A DNA stretch of 64,000 nt, from contig WBZZ01002750.1 in the NCBI GenBank assembly GCA_019918135.1, positions 141,501-205,500 of the forward strand, written 5' to 3'. This document shows, in pieces, positions 63,365 through 64,000 of this stretch (position 1 is the first letter of the stretch; every line of letters begins with the position of its first letter). Position numbers and translations under genes: made by a program. This stretch comes from Paulinella micropora. Its lineage: Eukaryota; Cercozoa; Imbricatea; Euglyphida; Paulinellidae. The notes under the pieces were generated by a model. The model worked only from the letters and a program-made list of their open reading frames with translations, had not been told where the DNA came from and did not search any database.

Positions 63365-63568
63365 TCATGGGGAGAAAAGGAGAGACAAAAAGAGGCGGCA
63401 TGCCTGAGTGAGCTTGAGGTCGGAGAGGAGCTTGGCCAGGGGCGGCAGTGGCGCGGCGTGCTTGTGATCACTGTCCAGCATTTTGACGGGGCTAACGGCG
63501 CCCCCCTGATGAGACAGCGCCTTGAGCATGTTGGTCACAGTTTTCATACTTGGCCGCTCCGCTGGGTC
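63365..63568 (-). CDS. C-terminal exon of a protein kinase-like host gene
   Basis: Minus strand: after a 3' splice acceptor (TTGTGTTCACAG, boundary about 63568) the exon begins DPAERPSMKTVTNMLKAL. This is the end of a kinase domain (subdomain XI pattern PxxRPSM..V..ML), typical of tyrosine-kinase-like kinases. About 45 further residues run to TGA at 63365, or to an unrecognised donor. The rest of the gene lies beyond the upstream intron, outside or at the window edge. It marks the return to ordinary host sequence. Confidence 0.6.
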   Translation of the reverse strand, partial: DPAERPSMKTVTNMLKALSHQGGAVSPVKMLDSDHKHAAPLPPLAKLLSDLKLTQACRLFLSLLFSP

Positions 63569-64000
63569 CTGTGAACACAAGCATATACAAGTACACGCAC
63601 ATCTCTCGCTTTTTCTTAGCGTCTCCTCCCTTTTACTCTCTCCCACATATCATACATACATACATACATACATACATGCATACGTTTGTACATGATACAT
63701 ACACACACATAGATACATACATACATATACATCATATATACATACATACATATACATCATATATACATACACACACAAATAAATACATACGTATATACAT
63801 AATACATGCATACATACATACATACATACATATATATGTACTGCATGACGTTTGTCTGTCTGTCTGTTTTAGTGTATGTATGTATGTATGTATGTATATA
63901 GACAACACATTCTCACGGTTGCTTTGTGCCGTTTCTCATAACATCAAGCACCACAAAACTGATTGAACCACAAGAATGATTTGGTACGGAAGCTAGCAGT
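63569..64000. repeat. Intron with (TACA)n tetranucleotide repeats
   Basis: Imperfect TACA/CATA arrays at about 63650-63835, and TGTA at 63876-63896, upstream of the kinase-like exon on the minus strand. No gene was recognised. Confidence 0.6.

Noticed and set aside
63640..63900. CRISPR-like array
   Set aside because: The repeats are simple TACA/CATA tetranucleotide microsatellite without spacers, in a eukaryotic intron.

Overview
The window is nuclear DNA of a eukaryote, most likely a protist. Exon fragments with GT..AG introns lie near the left end (about 1477-2654), and the last exon of a kinase-like gene lies at the right end (63365-63568). Copia-type, LINE, SINE and Gag-type retroelements and trinucleotide or tetranucleotide microsatellites fill much of the rest. 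I cannot name the species from the sequence.

Layout. (1) 1-5105: a head-to-tail array of short retroposons, all on the + strand, each ending in an (ATT)n tail. One family has a tRNA-like head with A and B boxes. A broken intron-containing host gene lies inside the array. (2) 5106-6543: a decayed Copia pol fragment. (3) About 7.4-26.0 kb: a very GC-rich, gene-dense, apparently intron-poor island. It carries a large membrane glycoprotein, an HNH-nuclease gene, a multi-pass membrane protein with RGDT repeats, a Cys-rich protein, two tandem F-box paralogues and several unknowns. Copies of the same Copia/SINE segment bound it on both sides in inverted orientation (about 4267-5701 and 26000-27434). 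(4) 26.0-28.85 kb: the mirror-image retroposon array, all on the - strand. (5) 28.85-33.2 kb: a nearly full-length but inactivated LINE (endonuclease, reverse transcriptase, zinc knuckle). Its last ~50 bases and (ATT)n tail match short pieces in the arrays. (6) 33.3-40.8 kb: decayed minus-strand Gag-type retroelement remnants with related hairpin-bearing LTR-like repeats. (7) 40886-61302: a 20.4 kb Polinton-like virus / Maverick-type element with ~165 bp terminal inverted repeats. (8) 61.3-64 kb: more LTR-type remnant, an AT-rich array, and the kinase-like exon.

The Polinton-like element is the most complete system. It has a DJR-type major capsid protein, a minor capsid (penton-like) protein, an A32/FtsK-type packaging ATPase and an adenain/Ulp1-like protease. 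It also has a protein-primed family B DNA polymerase, an rve integrase, a GHSLGG lipase-like protein, a very long fibre gene with a C-terminal S74-type chaperone, a DUF3223-HNH protein, an ExoX C-terminal-like protein and several small basic or coiled-coil proteins. It is decayed: most long genes carry frameshifts or in-frame stops, and the minor capsid gene is split by a ~395 bp internal inversion. The ATPase, integrase and DUF3223-HNH frames are open.

Many frameshifts fall in homopolymers, so part of the damage could be sequencing error. The inversion and the in-frame stops are harder to explain that way. The GC-rich island looks compositionally foreign to both flanks. Whether it is an endogenised large virus, a transferred block or a GC-rich host region cannot be settled from the sequence alone.
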